Source of the DNA: a virus
DNA length: 37,152 bases
Direction: 5' to 3' (one strand)
Virus record (IMG/VR): IMGVR_UViG_3300050821_007105
Coordinates: 1-37,152 of that record
Both the position numbers and the translations under genes were made by a program. Shown piece by piece: positions 6,592 through 14,148 of the stretch (positions are counted from its first letter, which is position 1; every line of letters starts with the position of its first letter). The notes beneath the pieces were generated by a model, which saw only the letters and a program-made list of their open reading frames with translations, was not told where the DNA came from and did no database searches.

Positions 6592-8612
6592 TGCGGGCCT
6601 CCGTTGTTTTGCGGGTTAGGCGGGCCAGCCGGAACACCGGGTTGCGGCGGCGGCGGGACCATTGGCGGGACACCGCCCGGCGGCGGGCCTCCACGCATCG
6701 TTGGCTGTCCCGGCGGCGACTTCAGGTTGGCCATTGTGCCAGCAGCTTGCTGTCCGGCGGCTTGCTGTTTCTGCAACTGGTTCATGGTCGCCTGAAACTT
6801 CTGGGCGAACAGTTCGATCTGCTGCCGGTTCTGGCGCATGTACTGCGCATCCTGCCGTGCTAGCTGAACGTGCATCATCCCGTGTTGCATTAATCGTCCC
6901 ATGAAATCGGGTGCAATCGGTTTAGGCGAAGCGCCCGGTTGCGGTTGCTGACAAAACTGGATGAACTGCTCGATCATAGTGCAATGGATGACATGATCAT
7001 CATTCACTGCTGCCTGAGGCACGAAACCGTCGTTCATGACGGTATTTTCGATGGCTTGATCTTCCTGCTGATCGGCGGTCACCTGTTCGGGCTGGGTGTA
7101 GAGATCGACGATCCAGCTTGAATCCATCAGCTCGATGATCTTGCGGTCGATCTCGGGAACCACGATCCATGGGCTACCTTGTGCTAGCTGCCGGAGCTGC
7201 ATCAGCTTCTGGATTTCCTTATCCTTGGAATACCCGTCGACCGACCCGTTTGGCCGGAGCAAGTACTTGTTGTCAAACGCAGCGTCCGGCAGGGTTATTC
7301 GGCGTTTCCGCCAAAAGTAATCGAGGCTATTTTTGTCGTACTGCTTGAGAATGGACCAAGCTTGCTCGTAGATCGTGGTCGTGGAGTCTTTTGATATCCG
7401 GGCACGCAAATCATTACTCTGCTGCATGACGGTGGTGATGGAGTTGACCTCCGTTGCAGTACGGCTCTTATCTTGCGTGTTTGTTTGTCCAATTCCAAAG
7501 TCAGGAATACCCACTCGTTGCTCGGCCAAGGACTTGTTATTCTGGACTTCCTGATCAAAATCTACCGGCGGTGGAGGTTGCTGGACAAGCTGGAGAATCG
7601 CGTCATAAACCGCACCCGGTTCCCAGCGAATGTTTTGCGCATTCACGCTCCCTCCTTGGCTGGATAGAACCGGGCGGTTGGCAATACTCATGTAATCCAG
7701 CTTTTCATTCCACATCTTTGTGGCGCTAGCTTCGTACATCTGGACCAGTTCCATGACGCCGCGGGACGAATAGAACATCTCGTCCAGCCATTCATAAGGC
7801 AGGGCGCAGATCGGCACCTGATGATGATTGTACGGCAGCTTGAAAGTCGCGCGGGCCGGTTCATCCGGCGCTAGCGGCGAGAACGTCTGAACTTCAATGT
7901 TGCCGTCCTCGAGCTTCTGATAGACTTCCCAGAGGATGATCAGGTCTTTCAACCGGGTGTAGCTGAGTCCTTCGGCCTGATAAGATGATTCCCGATATTT
8001 ATTGTCGGGTTTACCGTCGCCTTTGATGGAATCGATGAAATCGTCATCCATGTTGTACCCGCAACTGGTCCCGGACCGGCGATAATCGGCCTCGCTCATG
8101 TGCATGACATGACAGACCCGATCCGCTTCTTGAAGCGTGGTGGTCCACGGCGGGACAATGACGAAATAGGGATGGATGCTAGCAAAAGCCAGCCGGTTCT
8201 TGGCCCCGTCCCAATAAGTCTTGATCAGCCCCATCCCGTTCTGGAGCGTGGAATCCATTGCGCACATCATTGCGCGAGTGAAATTGGACCGCTCACGGAC
8301 CTGATAATCGAACCATTGCGCGACGGAATCAGTGTACGAATCCCCCTGCGATTCGAGCGAGTAAAAGGATGCTAGCAGCTCCGGCCCGAATACCCACTGC
8401 ATGTAGTAGGCTTTCAGCTTCCCGATGGTGGTGTCACCCAGAGGCACGTGCATGTCGGCGGCACCGGACCACGGCTTGCGGGCACGCCGGACGCCGTGTT
8501 TCCGCATCTTGCTCCAGAGAATCTGCCGGTTTTCCCAATCGGAACGGTCGTCAAGATCCTTACAGATCTTGGCGTACAACTCATTATCGTAATTTGAAGG
8601 ATTATCGGACAA
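6588..8612 (-). CDS. portal protein
   Basis: 674 residues, the usual size for podovirus portals. N-terminal helices (ELYAKICKDLDDRSDWENRQ) precede the conserved W-GAADMHVPL-D-TI motif, and a YWDGAKNRLAFASIHPYFVIVPP stretch matches the clip/wing region of this portal group. The C-terminal 80 residues are Q-, P- and G-rich (repeated QQQ and PPPGG), disordered. It forms the dodecameric DNA channel and docks the terminase. The frame opens with TTG at 8612, two bases after the preceding stop; the first ATG lies about 35 codons in and would remove the conserved N terminus, so TTG is preferred. Confidence 0.82.
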   Translation of the reverse strand: MSDNPSNYDNELYAKICKDLDDRSDWENRQILWSKMRKHGVRRARKPWSGAADMHVPLGDTTIGKLKAYYMQWVFGPELLASFYSLESQGDSYTDSVAQWFDYQVRERSNFTRAMMCAMDSTLQNGMGLIKTYWDGAKNRLAFASIHPYFVIVPPWTTTLQEADRVCHVMHMSEADYRRSGTSCGYNMDDDFIDSIKGDGKPDNKYRESSYQAEGLSYTRLKDLIILWEVYQKLEDGNIEVQTFSPLAPDEPARATFKLPYNHHQVPICALPYEWLDEMFYSSRGVMELVQMYEASATKMWNEKLDYMSIANRPVLSSQGGSVNAQNIRWEPGAVYDAILQLVQQPPPPVDFDQEVQNNKSLAEQRVGIPDFGIGQTNTQDKSRTATEVNSITTVMQQSNDLRARISKDSTTTIYEQAWSILKQYDKNSLDYFWRKRRITLPDAAFDNKYLLRPNGSVDGYSKDKEIQKLMQLRQLAQGSPWIVVPEIDRKIIELMDSSWIVDLYTQPEQVTADQQEDQAIENTVMNDGFVPQAAVNDDHVIHCTMIEQFIQFCQQPQPGASPKPIAPDFMGRLMQHGMMHVQLARQDAQYMRQNRQQIELFAQKFQATMNQLQKQQAAGQQAAGTMANLKSPPGQPTMRGGPPPGGVPPMVPPPPQPGVPAGPPNPQNNGGPQ

Positions 8613-8614
8613 AA

Positions 8615-8869
8615 TCAGGCGACGGCACTGCCTTTGGGAAGAAGAAGGAGGCCGCTGGGTTTCGAGACGGTGGTAACGCCAAGCTTGAGCATGTTAGCGC
8701 CGATGAATTTCCGGACAGTTCCTGCTAGCGTGGCTCCTGCGCTCTGGCCGGATCCAACGGTGACGGTGAGGGTATCGCCCACGGCAATGGTTGCGGTCGA
8801 AACCAAGGTCAGCAGGACACGGCCTCCGGGCTGATTGGCGAAAGCCGCCCGTTCAAGTGTGGTAGCCAT
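8615..8869 (-). CDS. small beta-rich head protein
   Basis: 84 residues from the ATG at 8869 (MATTLERAAFANQPGGR). A longer in-frame start would run into the upstream gene and adds a histidine-rich stretch unlike the rest, so it is rejected. The sequence has alternating strands (VLLTLVSTATIAVGDTLTVTVGS ... TLAGTVRKFIGANMLKLGVTTV). It could be a decoration or connector protein; no family is recognised. Confidence 0.6.
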   Translation of the reverse strand: MATTLERAAFANQPGGRVLLTLVSTATIAVGDTLTVTVGSGQSAGATLAGTVRKFIGANMLKLGVTTVSKPSGLLLLPKGSAVA

Positions 8870-8871
8870 AA

Positions 8872-9375
8872 TCAGTAGGGTGGTCGGGGAGTGAAAGTGA
8901 TGGTTGCCGGAAAAGAAGGCCGGGGAACGAAATACATATCGATGACGCTCATGTTCTGAGGCTCGGGAGCGCTGGACAACTGCCAGTTCACCTGAAGCCG
9001 GTCGCCGTACATCATGATGCACCGGGGCGGCGTGGTCAGGTTGATCATGTCATCGGAAGGCTGGATGAAAGTTAGCAGCGCGTCACCGATGGTAATGTCG
9101 ATGGGCAGCTCGACGATGGTTCCGGGCGCCTCTTTCATGGTGAAAGTGGCTGGAAAGGTTGGCCGCATGTAAGGCCGGATATAAACCGCGGACTCCTGTT
9201 CCGGCGACGGCAACCCTGACTCCTGCCAGTTGACCATCAGCCGGTCGCCATAGATCGGGAGCAACCGCGGATCGACTCCGGCCAGATCATCCGACATGAC
9301 GAAGATGTCATGAATCACAGTCATCAGCGGGGTATCCCACTGATATTCGGTCGGCGGCGGTTGTCCGTTGCTCAT
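8872..9375 (-). CDS. hypothetical head protein with internal duplication
   Basis: 167 residues built from two similar halves. Residues about 42-78 (YGDRLMVNWQESGLP..Q.S...Y..P.MRPTFPATFT) and about 125-162 (YGDRLQVNWQLSSAP..Q.MS...MYFVPRPSFPATITF) align almost without gaps. Each half looks like a short beta domain. The gene lies in the head block upstream of the portal. Function unknown; a duplicated beta domain could bind capsid symmetry axes (inference). Confidence 0.65.
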   Translation of the reverse strand: MSNGQPPPTEYQWDTPLMTVIHDIFVMSDDLAGVDPRLLPIYGDRLMVNWQESGLPSPEQESAVYIRPYMRPTFPATFTMKEAPGTIVELPIDITIGDALLTFIQPSDDMINLTTPPRCIMMYGDRLQVNWQLSSAPEPQNMSVIDMYFVPRPSFPATITFTPRPPY

Positions 9376-9407
9376 ACTATGGCCGGTTCAATTGGATTTA
9401 AGCGCTG

Positions 9408-10085
9408 CTAGCGCTCGTAGGGGTAGGTCTGTTCGGTGTACGGCTCCTGTTCCGGCTGGACCGGCTGTTCATAAGCCTCCGGCGGATTGGCCGGACCCCA
9501 TGCCGGACTGACATCTTCCCGCGGATCCTGCGGCTTGGAATCCTCCCGCGCGTGCGCGTCATCATGCGACTCCTGAGCGGCAGCTTCTTCGGGCGGGACG
9601 GAAGGCGCGGCAGCGGCATCCTTCATCTTGTTATAATGCTCGTTGCGGTCGGCATCATGTTCCGGCGAGCTTTTATGGCCGATACCGCCCCAAGCGCCGG
9701 AACGAGCTTCCACCTTGATGGTGGCGAGCGAACCATCGGCTGGGTAATGAAGATTGATGACGTGCGGACCCACGGAATCGACCACTGGCTCATCGATGCC
9801 ATCGGCCACGAAATAGGCGTTCTTCAGGAGTTCCTCGATAGTGGTGGCAGGAGTGGGCTGGAAATCCTGCTGGCCGGGCGCAGCTTTGGTGCGTTTACCT
9901 TCCAGCGCCTTGCTCTGACTGACGCCAGCGGTTGGCGGATCATCATCGGAGCGATGCTGGAGAAGCTGATCGGGATTATTGACCTGCTGTTCCTGTTCCG
10001 GCGGCACATTGGGCACCGGATCAATATGCGCAGAGGTTTCCTGAGGGGTAGTCTCAGCCGGGGCGGAAGATGACACGGCATCCAT
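9408..10085 (-). CDS. acidic, largely disordered hypothetical protein
   Basis: 225 residues, rich in P, E, Q and D at both ends. A possible folded core at about residues 80-135 carries TIEELLKNAYFVADGIDEPVV and VINLHYPADGSLATIKVEA. The stop codon TAG lies inside a GCTAGC palindrome. It sits in the head block between portal-side genes and the HNH gene. No family recognised. Confidence 0.55.
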   Translation of the reverse strand: MDAVSSSAPAETTPQETSAHIDPVPNVPPEQEQQVNNPDQLLQHRSDDDPPTAGVSQSKALEGKRTKAAPGQQDFQPTPATTIEELLKNAYFVADGIDEPVVDSVGPHVINLHYPADGSLATIKVEARSGAWGGIGHKSSPEHDADRNEHYNKMKDAAAAPSVPPEEAAAQESHDDAHAREDSKPQDPREDVSPAWGPANPPEAYEQPVQPEQEPYTEQTYPYER

Positions 10086-10190
10086 GAAAGCAAAGCTAGA
10101 TCAGACTTGTCACCGATTGTAAAGCCTGATATTTCAGAACCAACAACAAACAGATAACTCTGAATGCTTGTAATACGACTGCCACAGTGA

Positions 10191-10640
10191 TCATACCCGG
10201 CCCGGCGAGTGCCGGTGCCGGGATTGCAGGTAACGTCTCTGGGCATCAGCAGCGCAAGCTTTGCAGCAGCGCTTCAGCCATCCTTCTCTAGATCTAGACT
10301 CGTACCAGCCAACTGCTGCTAGCTCATGTCCGCGCACACAGTGAGTCTTGAGCGCTACCAGCACATGGTATCTCCGCATGTTTTCCAAATGCGTGACTGG
10401 CTCCAGATGGACGGGATTGATACAGTTCTTTCGACGGCAGAGGTGATCTACTTCATGTCCATCTTCGATACCGCCGACAAACATCTCATAGATAGCCCGG
10501 TGTAACGGAATTCTCCCGCCATTGATGCACAGATCGGGATAATGCTTTTTCTTTTCTTTGCCGTAGAGCCAGCACTCAGTGATTGGATCTACTTTGACTT
10601 TGCGGTAAACCTTTAGAGGAAGCTGCGAAACTACGATCAT
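10191..10640 (-). CDS. HNH endonuclease with C-terminal zinc finger
   Basis: 149 residues. A typical phage HNH core is visible: EVDHLC at 63-68, then KNCINPVHLEP at 71-81, with H66 and H78 as the metal/catalytic histidines. A second zinc-binding part follows (C101-V-R-G-H105 ... C125-C126-K-A-C129). Such proteins nick DNA and often act as homing endonucleases, though HNH proteins next to terminases can also help packaging cleavage. It sits 12 bases after the terminase large subunit gene, which makes the packaging role worth considering. Codon use does not stand out by eye. Confidence 0.8.
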   Translation of the reverse strand: MIVVSQLPLKVYRKVKVDPITECWLYGKEKKKHYPDLCINGGRIPLHRAIYEMFVGGIEDGHEVDHLCRRKNCINPVHLEPVTHLENMRRYHVLVALKTHCVRGHELAAVGWYESRSREGWLKRCCKACAADAQRRYLQSRHRHSPGRV

Positions 10641-10652
10641 TCATTCATAGTA

Positions 10653-12092
10653 TCACTCTCCAGCCCATCCACCTATTTTTTTCTGTATAGAAATCTCTTT
10701 TGAGCCTCCACCATCTCTAAAGTCGCTTGGCAACCCGTCGTAGTATTGATCCAACTGTTCCCACGGGTCATTGGTCCGCTGGGCGAACTTGGCAAAGCTA
10801 GCAGAACCGAGAGCGAACGCACCGGCCACGGCATCGGCCCGGTCCGGAGATTTGAGGCCGCGAGCTTTCATATCTTCCTTGGGTTCAAGCTGGGCGCGGC
10901 CTTTCCGGTCATAAATGATCTTCCGGGTGGTGAGTTGAGAGATCAATGTCGGATCATTGATCAGGACGATCTCACCTTTCTCGATCATCCGGGCGAGTTT
11001 ACCCCAGATCTCGGCGCCCCGGTTGTAGTAAACGTCGTGCCGGGAAGCTTTCCCGCCGAAATCGAAGCGGTTAATGTTCCAGCCAGCATCTGCTAGCATG
11101 TCACACATAGGGGTGCCCATGCCTCCGGCATCCCCCCAGATCTGGGCGGCACGCAAATGATGCTTACGGAATTCGATGATAAAACGACCCACGGAGGAAA
11201 CCGTATCTCTTTCCCTCCAAGCGATGAGTTCCAAGAGTTTGTTGCCGGAACGTATCGCAAGAACGTTTTCGTCTCCTCCGGCAGCAAAGTCACAAAAAGC
11301 AGAATAGTCATGGCGGCTGATCAGCGCACCGGGCGGGCTGGACATCAGGTTCATCAAGGCTTCGAAATTAACAGCCATCGGAGTGTTCTCATCCTCGGCC
11401 ATGAACTCGCCAAAAATGGTCGAGCGGACGAAAGGCGCGTTCTCGCCGTAGGTATCGATGACATCCCGGATCCGTTCCTTGGAAATATGCGGACAATCCT
11501 GCAAGCCAACCTGTTCTGTTAAAATGAACTGTTCCCGATGCGTGGTGAAAGCGTCATAAAACCGGCCCGTTTTCAGGCCGGGGGAACTGATGAACAGCTC
11601 GACGTTAAACGAACAGCGGTCGAACGCCTGAAAGATCTCGTTCTCGACCGATTTGGCTTCATCGATGATGATCAAAAGCGGCGAATGCAACGCTTTATGG
11701 TGACCTTCCGCCCGGGAACTCTCATCGGTGGTGAACGAAAGGAAAAACCCGTTGTCATGGGTCTTGATCGTCCGGCCCAAGAACTCCCAAGCCGGGAACC
11801 TGCTAGCGTGCTTTTTCAGAGCGGGCATAATTTGAAAGTCTATTTGCTTCGCATCCGCCGACGTGAGGACAACCCTGCCTCTGGGGAAACGGTTGAGCCA
11901 GCGCAGGATCGCGACTCCGACCACCCGCTCCGATTTCCCAGCCCCGTTAGGCGCCGAGACAGCAACTTTCACCCGGTCAAGCTGGGAACACTTATCTATG
12001 ACGGCCAAGACCTTGTGCTGCCAAGGGTACAACGGCGTTTCCAAGCCGATCTCGGCAAAGGCCAGCACGTCATCGAGCACCTTTCTGGCCAT
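10653..12092 (-). CDS. terL: terminase large subunit
   Basis: 479 residues, normal for TerL. The ATPase half shows a Walker A-like SAPNGAGKS at 46-54 and a Walker B LLIIIDEAKS at 139-148. The RNase H-like nuclease half has D268 in CDFAAGG, D321 in IWGDAGGMG, and D417/D420 in SPDRADAVAGA. It docks on the portal, drives DNA into the prohead and cuts the concatemer. The initiating ATG lies one base after the stop of the upstream gene. GCTAGC occurs several times in the gene, including at 10797 where it is read as Ala-Ser. Confidence 0.92.
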   Translation of the reverse strand: MARKVLDDVLAFAEIGLETPLYPWQHKVLAVIDKCSQLDRVKVAVSAPNGAGKSERVVGVAILRWLNRFPRGRVVLTSADAKQIDFQIMPALKKHASRFPAWEFLGRTIKTHDNGFFLSFTTDESSRAEGHHKALHSPLLIIIDEAKSVENEIFQAFDRCSFNVELFISSPGLKTGRFYDAFTTHREQFILTEQVGLQDCPHISKERIRDVIDTYGENAPFVRSTIFGEFMAEDENTPMAVNFEALMNLMSSPPGALISRHDYSAFCDFAAGGDENVLAIRSGNKLLELIAWRERDTVSSVGRFIIEFRKHHLRAAQIWGDAGGMGTPMCDMLADAGWNINRFDFGGKASRHDVYYNRGAEIWGKLARMIEKGEIVLINDPTLISQLTTRKIIYDRKGRAQLEPKEDMKARGLKSPDRADAVAGAFALGSASFAKFAQRTNDPWEQLDQYYDGLPSDFRDGGGSKEISIQKKIGGWAGE

Positions 12093-12093
12093 G

Positions 12094-12432
12094 CTAGCGC
12101 GGCCCTTCGGTCAGGACATCGATCAAAGGTTTGCCTTTGGGGAAAGACAGGTCGCCTTTCCTGATGATCCAGATCGGTCGGTCAAAAGCGACTCCAAACT
12201 CGTTGACGGTCGGCGCACCCGTCCACCATTCCCAACCTTCCGGCGGCGTCTTCCCGTAATACTGCATCACGCTCCCGGGCGGCACCCGCAACCCGGTCAG
12301 CGCATCCTGTGCCCGGTCCAGCATCGGCTGGGTCCGGCCCGTGGCCTCACCGCATTCCTCGATCCAAGCCACCAACTCCCGGATAGCCGCATCCTTGCAG
12401 TCAAACATCAGCTTCTCACGCTTGTTCATCAT
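12094..12432 (-). CDS. hypothetical protein with tail-collar-like motif
   Basis: 112 residues. N-terminal half is helical and charged (KLMFDCKDAAIRELVAWIEECG); the middle carries VPPGSVMQYYGKTPPEGWEWW, which resembles the P-G-I-x-Y-x-G-x-x-P-x-G-W core of phage tail collar domains. The rest is FDRPIWIIRKGD. The collar likeness is one motif only and may be chance. It lies directly upstream of terL with a one-base gap. Function unknown. Confidence 0.55.
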   Translation of the reverse strand: MMNKREKLMFDCKDAAIRELVAWIEECGEATGRTQPMLDRAQDALTGLRVPPGSVMQYYGKTPPEGWEWWTGAPTVNEFGVAFDRPIWIIRKGDLSFPKGKPLIDVLTEGPR

Positions 12433-12462
12433 AAGATTACAGAATGGTGCTCCACACCGATA

Positions 12463-12546
12463 TCAGGAGGTCTTCCAGATCCAGTAGACAAATCCCATCA
12501 GCGCCAGCGCCTCAAAAGCCGGGATCAAGTGAAGTATCGAGGTCAT
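12463..12546 (-). CDS. 27-residue membrane peptide
   Basis: A very short frame, MTSILHLIPAFEALALMGFV then YWIWKTS, overlaps the preceding stop as ATGA. It is a single predicted transmembrane helix. The coupling and membrane character make it a plausible micro-protein of the late operon. Without homologs the call stays tentative. Confidence 0.4.
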   Translation of the reverse strand: MTSILHLIPAFEALALMGFVYWIWKTS

Positions 12547-12797
12547 GTGATCGGAAACGCCGCCCATTTCCCGTTGGCAAATTCACGCACCACCCCGTCT
12601 TCCCCCAAAGCGTAAATCAAAATGATCTCGCGCCCCATCTGCCCGTCCGCGGCCTTCACCCGTTTATCATAAAAATTGATCACCTTGAAATCCACCGCCC
12701 TTATCACCGGCTCCCCATCCCCATTCTTCGCCTCAGGAGGTGGAAATACCGGCACTTCAGGAAACGGAGGGCGACTTATCGACTGCTTTGCCATCAT
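12543..12797 (-). CDS. hypothetical protein
   Basis: 84 residues: a proline-rich start (SISRPPFPEVPVFPPPEAK) followed by a small beta-rich domain (VIRAVDFKVINFYDKRVK ... EIILIYALGEDGVVREFANGKW). The C-terminal part resembles short phage proteins of unknown role. It overlaps both neighbours by a few bases, so it is probably translated as part of the late operon. Confidence 0.55.
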   Translation of the reverse strand: MMAKQSISRPPFPEVPVFPPPEAKNGDGEPVIRAVDFKVINFYDKRVKAADGQMGREIILIYALGEDGVVREFANGKWAAFPIT

Positions 12798-12961
12798 TCT
12801 CCCTTATCCGATACGAATAAGCTTGACAAGACCTCAATTTCTCCCCCCCATGGTCCTAGCCGCCCCTTCCCCCTCTTCCCCTCGGCCAGAGGCGAAAGCC
12901 TCCTCTCGCCAGCGGCCCGGATGGTTGCTCCACACCCCGGCGCAGTGCTTGTAATTGCCAT
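12794..12961 (-). CDS. small basic hypothetical protein
   Basis: 55 residues from an ATG with a near-perfect Shine-Dalgarno (GGAGG, four bases ahead), ending in an ATGATG overlap with the next gene. The product starts MAITSTAPGCGATIRAAGER and is glycine/arginine-rich in the middle. The ribosome-binding site and coupling support it, the composition does not resemble a known family, and the GC-rich sequence could give a spurious frame. Confidence 0.4.
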   Translation of the reverse strand: MAITSTAPGCGATIRAAGERRLSPLAEGKRGKGRLGPWGGEIEVLSSLFVSDKGE

Positions 12962-13005
12962 AAAACCTCCAAAATTGCCAATTTCGCCAGAGGTGAGGAT
13001 CGCCG

Positions 13006-13047
13006 GGGGCCGCGGCTCACACCGGGGTACGGGTGGGGCACGGCCCC
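13006..13047. repeat. GC-rich inverted repeat after terminase small subunit gene
   Basis: GGGGCCG (13006-13012) and CGGCCCC (13041-13047) flank a GC-rich loop just downstream of the terminase small subunit stop. No T-tract follows on the minus strand, so it is not a standard intrinsic terminator; it could slow ribosomes or protect the transcript. Confidence 0.3.
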
Positions 13048-13050
13048 TCC

Positions 13051-13644
13051 TCACTTCCCCTTCTTGGCACGCTTCCTGCTAGCGCTGCTAGCGCTTTTGC
13101 TAGGTTTGCTAGCAGTTTGGCTAACTGGCTTAGCTGTTGACTTGTCATCGTCGCCGTTGACGCTAGCAGTTGACTTGTCATCGGTGTTAGGTTTCGGGTC
13201 CGCTTCCCTGCTAGCACTAAATTCCTTGCTAGCGTCCCGCTTGCTAGCGACGAGCTTCTCGACTTCGGCTTCCACGGTGCTAGCACGCGCTTGAAGCTCT
13301 CTGGCAGCCTCTGCGGTGATCACAAGGGTGTTGTTGGTTGTGCTGCTAGCGCTCAGGTTAAGTTGCACCTCAGGCTTGCTTAACTGTGTTGCGTATTGAC
13401 GTTCTAGCATCCACGCAGCTCCTTGCCAGCCAACGGCGCCGTTCCAGATTTTTCTTCGGAAAGGCTTTTCGAACTCTAAACGCTTTTGGAGGATTTGTTG
13501 CCAACGTTCAGTCTGCTTAATTCTAGCTAGCGTGCGCTCTGAAATTCCTGCTAAATACGCTGCTTGACTCTCAGTAAAAGCGAGAAAAAGCGCTTCAGCA
13601 AGTGCTGTCAAGACTTTATCGCTTAGTTGCAAAGGCTTAGGCAT
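13051..13644 (-). CDS. terS: terminase small subunit-like DNA-binding protein
   Basis: 197 residues. A helix-turn-helix is visible at about 25-45 (ESQAAYLAGISERTLARIK), followed by a helical part with IWNGAVGWQGAAWMLERQYAT at 66-86; the W-GAAW-LER motif is typical of phage small terminase subunits. After about residue 110 the chain is a low-complexity A/S/K/D tail. It would recognise the packaging site and load TerL. The tail is encoded by DNA holding eight GCTAGC palindromes, so its odd composition may be a by-product of a DNA site array (inference). First gene of the late minus operon. Confidence 0.7.
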   Translation of the reverse strand: MPKPLQLSDKVLTALAEALFLAFTESQAAYLAGISERTLARIKQTERWQQILQKRLEFEKPFRRKIWNGAVGWQGAAWMLERQYATQLSKPEVQLNLSASSTTNNTLVITAEAARELQARASTVEAEVEKLVASKRDASKEFSASREADPKPNTDDKSTASVNGDDDKSTAKPVSQTASKPSKSASSASRKRAKKGK

Positions 13645-13661
13645 AAGGCACTTACGCTAGC
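13078..13661. repeat. dense GCTAGC palindrome cluster
   Basis: Eleven GCTAGC copies start at 13078, 13087, 13108, 13162, 13210, 13228, 13243, 13279, 13345, 13526 and 13656. Eight lie within 207 bases. Elsewhere in the window the motif averages about one per 400 bases. The cluster covers the 3' two thirds and leader of the terminase small subunit gene, a place where many phages keep their pac site. It is a candidate packaging, segregation or replication site. Confidence 0.8.
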
Positions 13662-14148
13662 GTGCTAAAAAAGATTAAAGAATCTTGAAAAAGTACTTTA
13701 CGTTTATCAAGTTTCGCCGATTATCATAGGTAGTTGGTTGTTAGTAAATGAGGCCAACGAAGCGAGCGGTGAATTCCAATTGCAGCCAGTAAGCGCCCCC
13801 CACGCTGAAAGCGAAATAAAGCTCTTTGGACATCTTAAATACGGTATGCGCGTCTTGCCAGCCCTTGCTGCTGCTTACTCCTTCGCAAGAGGATCTAAGT
13901 GAAACAACCGCGAATTGAAAGAAAAACTTCGTTGAGCCTGAAGGCTCTTCAGTTCTGTGATCCGAGTGATCACCGTGACCATTATCCAAATCGGTCCGGA
14001 GACTGGAGACATCAGCAGTAAACAAGACAGTGGAAAAAGACTCTTACTGATTTTGCGCTCATCGAGGCATCAAAACAAACTGCCTCTGTGAGCGCTGTTA
14101 TCAGCAAGGTGCTGATAGGGAAAAGTGATTAAACAGAAAGAAAACAAT
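13662..14148. other. divergent intergenic region
   Basis: About 490 bases separate the minus-strand late operon from the plus-strand early operon, so promoters for both should lie here. The first 80 bases are AT-rich, with a small hairpin AAGATT-AAAG-AATCTT and stretches such as TTATCATAGG, but I find no convincing -35/-10 pair. A 94-codon minus frame (13741-14025) and a 40-codon plus frame (GTG at 13899) are present but unsupported. The right end holds the hairpins and leader listed next. Confidence 0.5.
14055..14131 (+). promoter_or_regulatory. two hairpins plus AAGTGATTA leader ahead of AAA+ gene
   Basis: Hairpin 1: GCGCTCA (14055-14061) and GAGGCA pair with TGCCTC and TGAGCGC (14089-14095), 13 base pairs with a 2x2 internal loop. 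Hairpin 2: TATCAGCA-AGG-TGCTGATA (14099-14117). The leader motif AAGTGATTA follows (GTGATTA at 14125-14131), then AACAGAAAG, then the ATG at 14149. Confidence 0.65.

Noticed and set aside
12543-13082. 212-codon plus-strand frame opposite the small late genes
   Set aside because: Proline/arginine-rich antisense frame in GC-rich DNA, opposite a chain of coupled minus-strand genes.
13078-13290. CRISPR-like array because of regular short repeats
   Set aside because: Repeat is six bases, spacing is irregular and the stretch is coding; not a CRISPR array.
13899-14021. 40-codon plus-strand frame with GTG start and GAGG six bases ahead
   Set aside because: Possible but isolated from other genes, no recognisable features and no leader motif; left unannotated.
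13741-14025. 94-codon minus-strand frame in the divergent intergenic region
   Set aside because: No ribosome site, odd composition, and it would fill the only place where promoters for both operons can lie.
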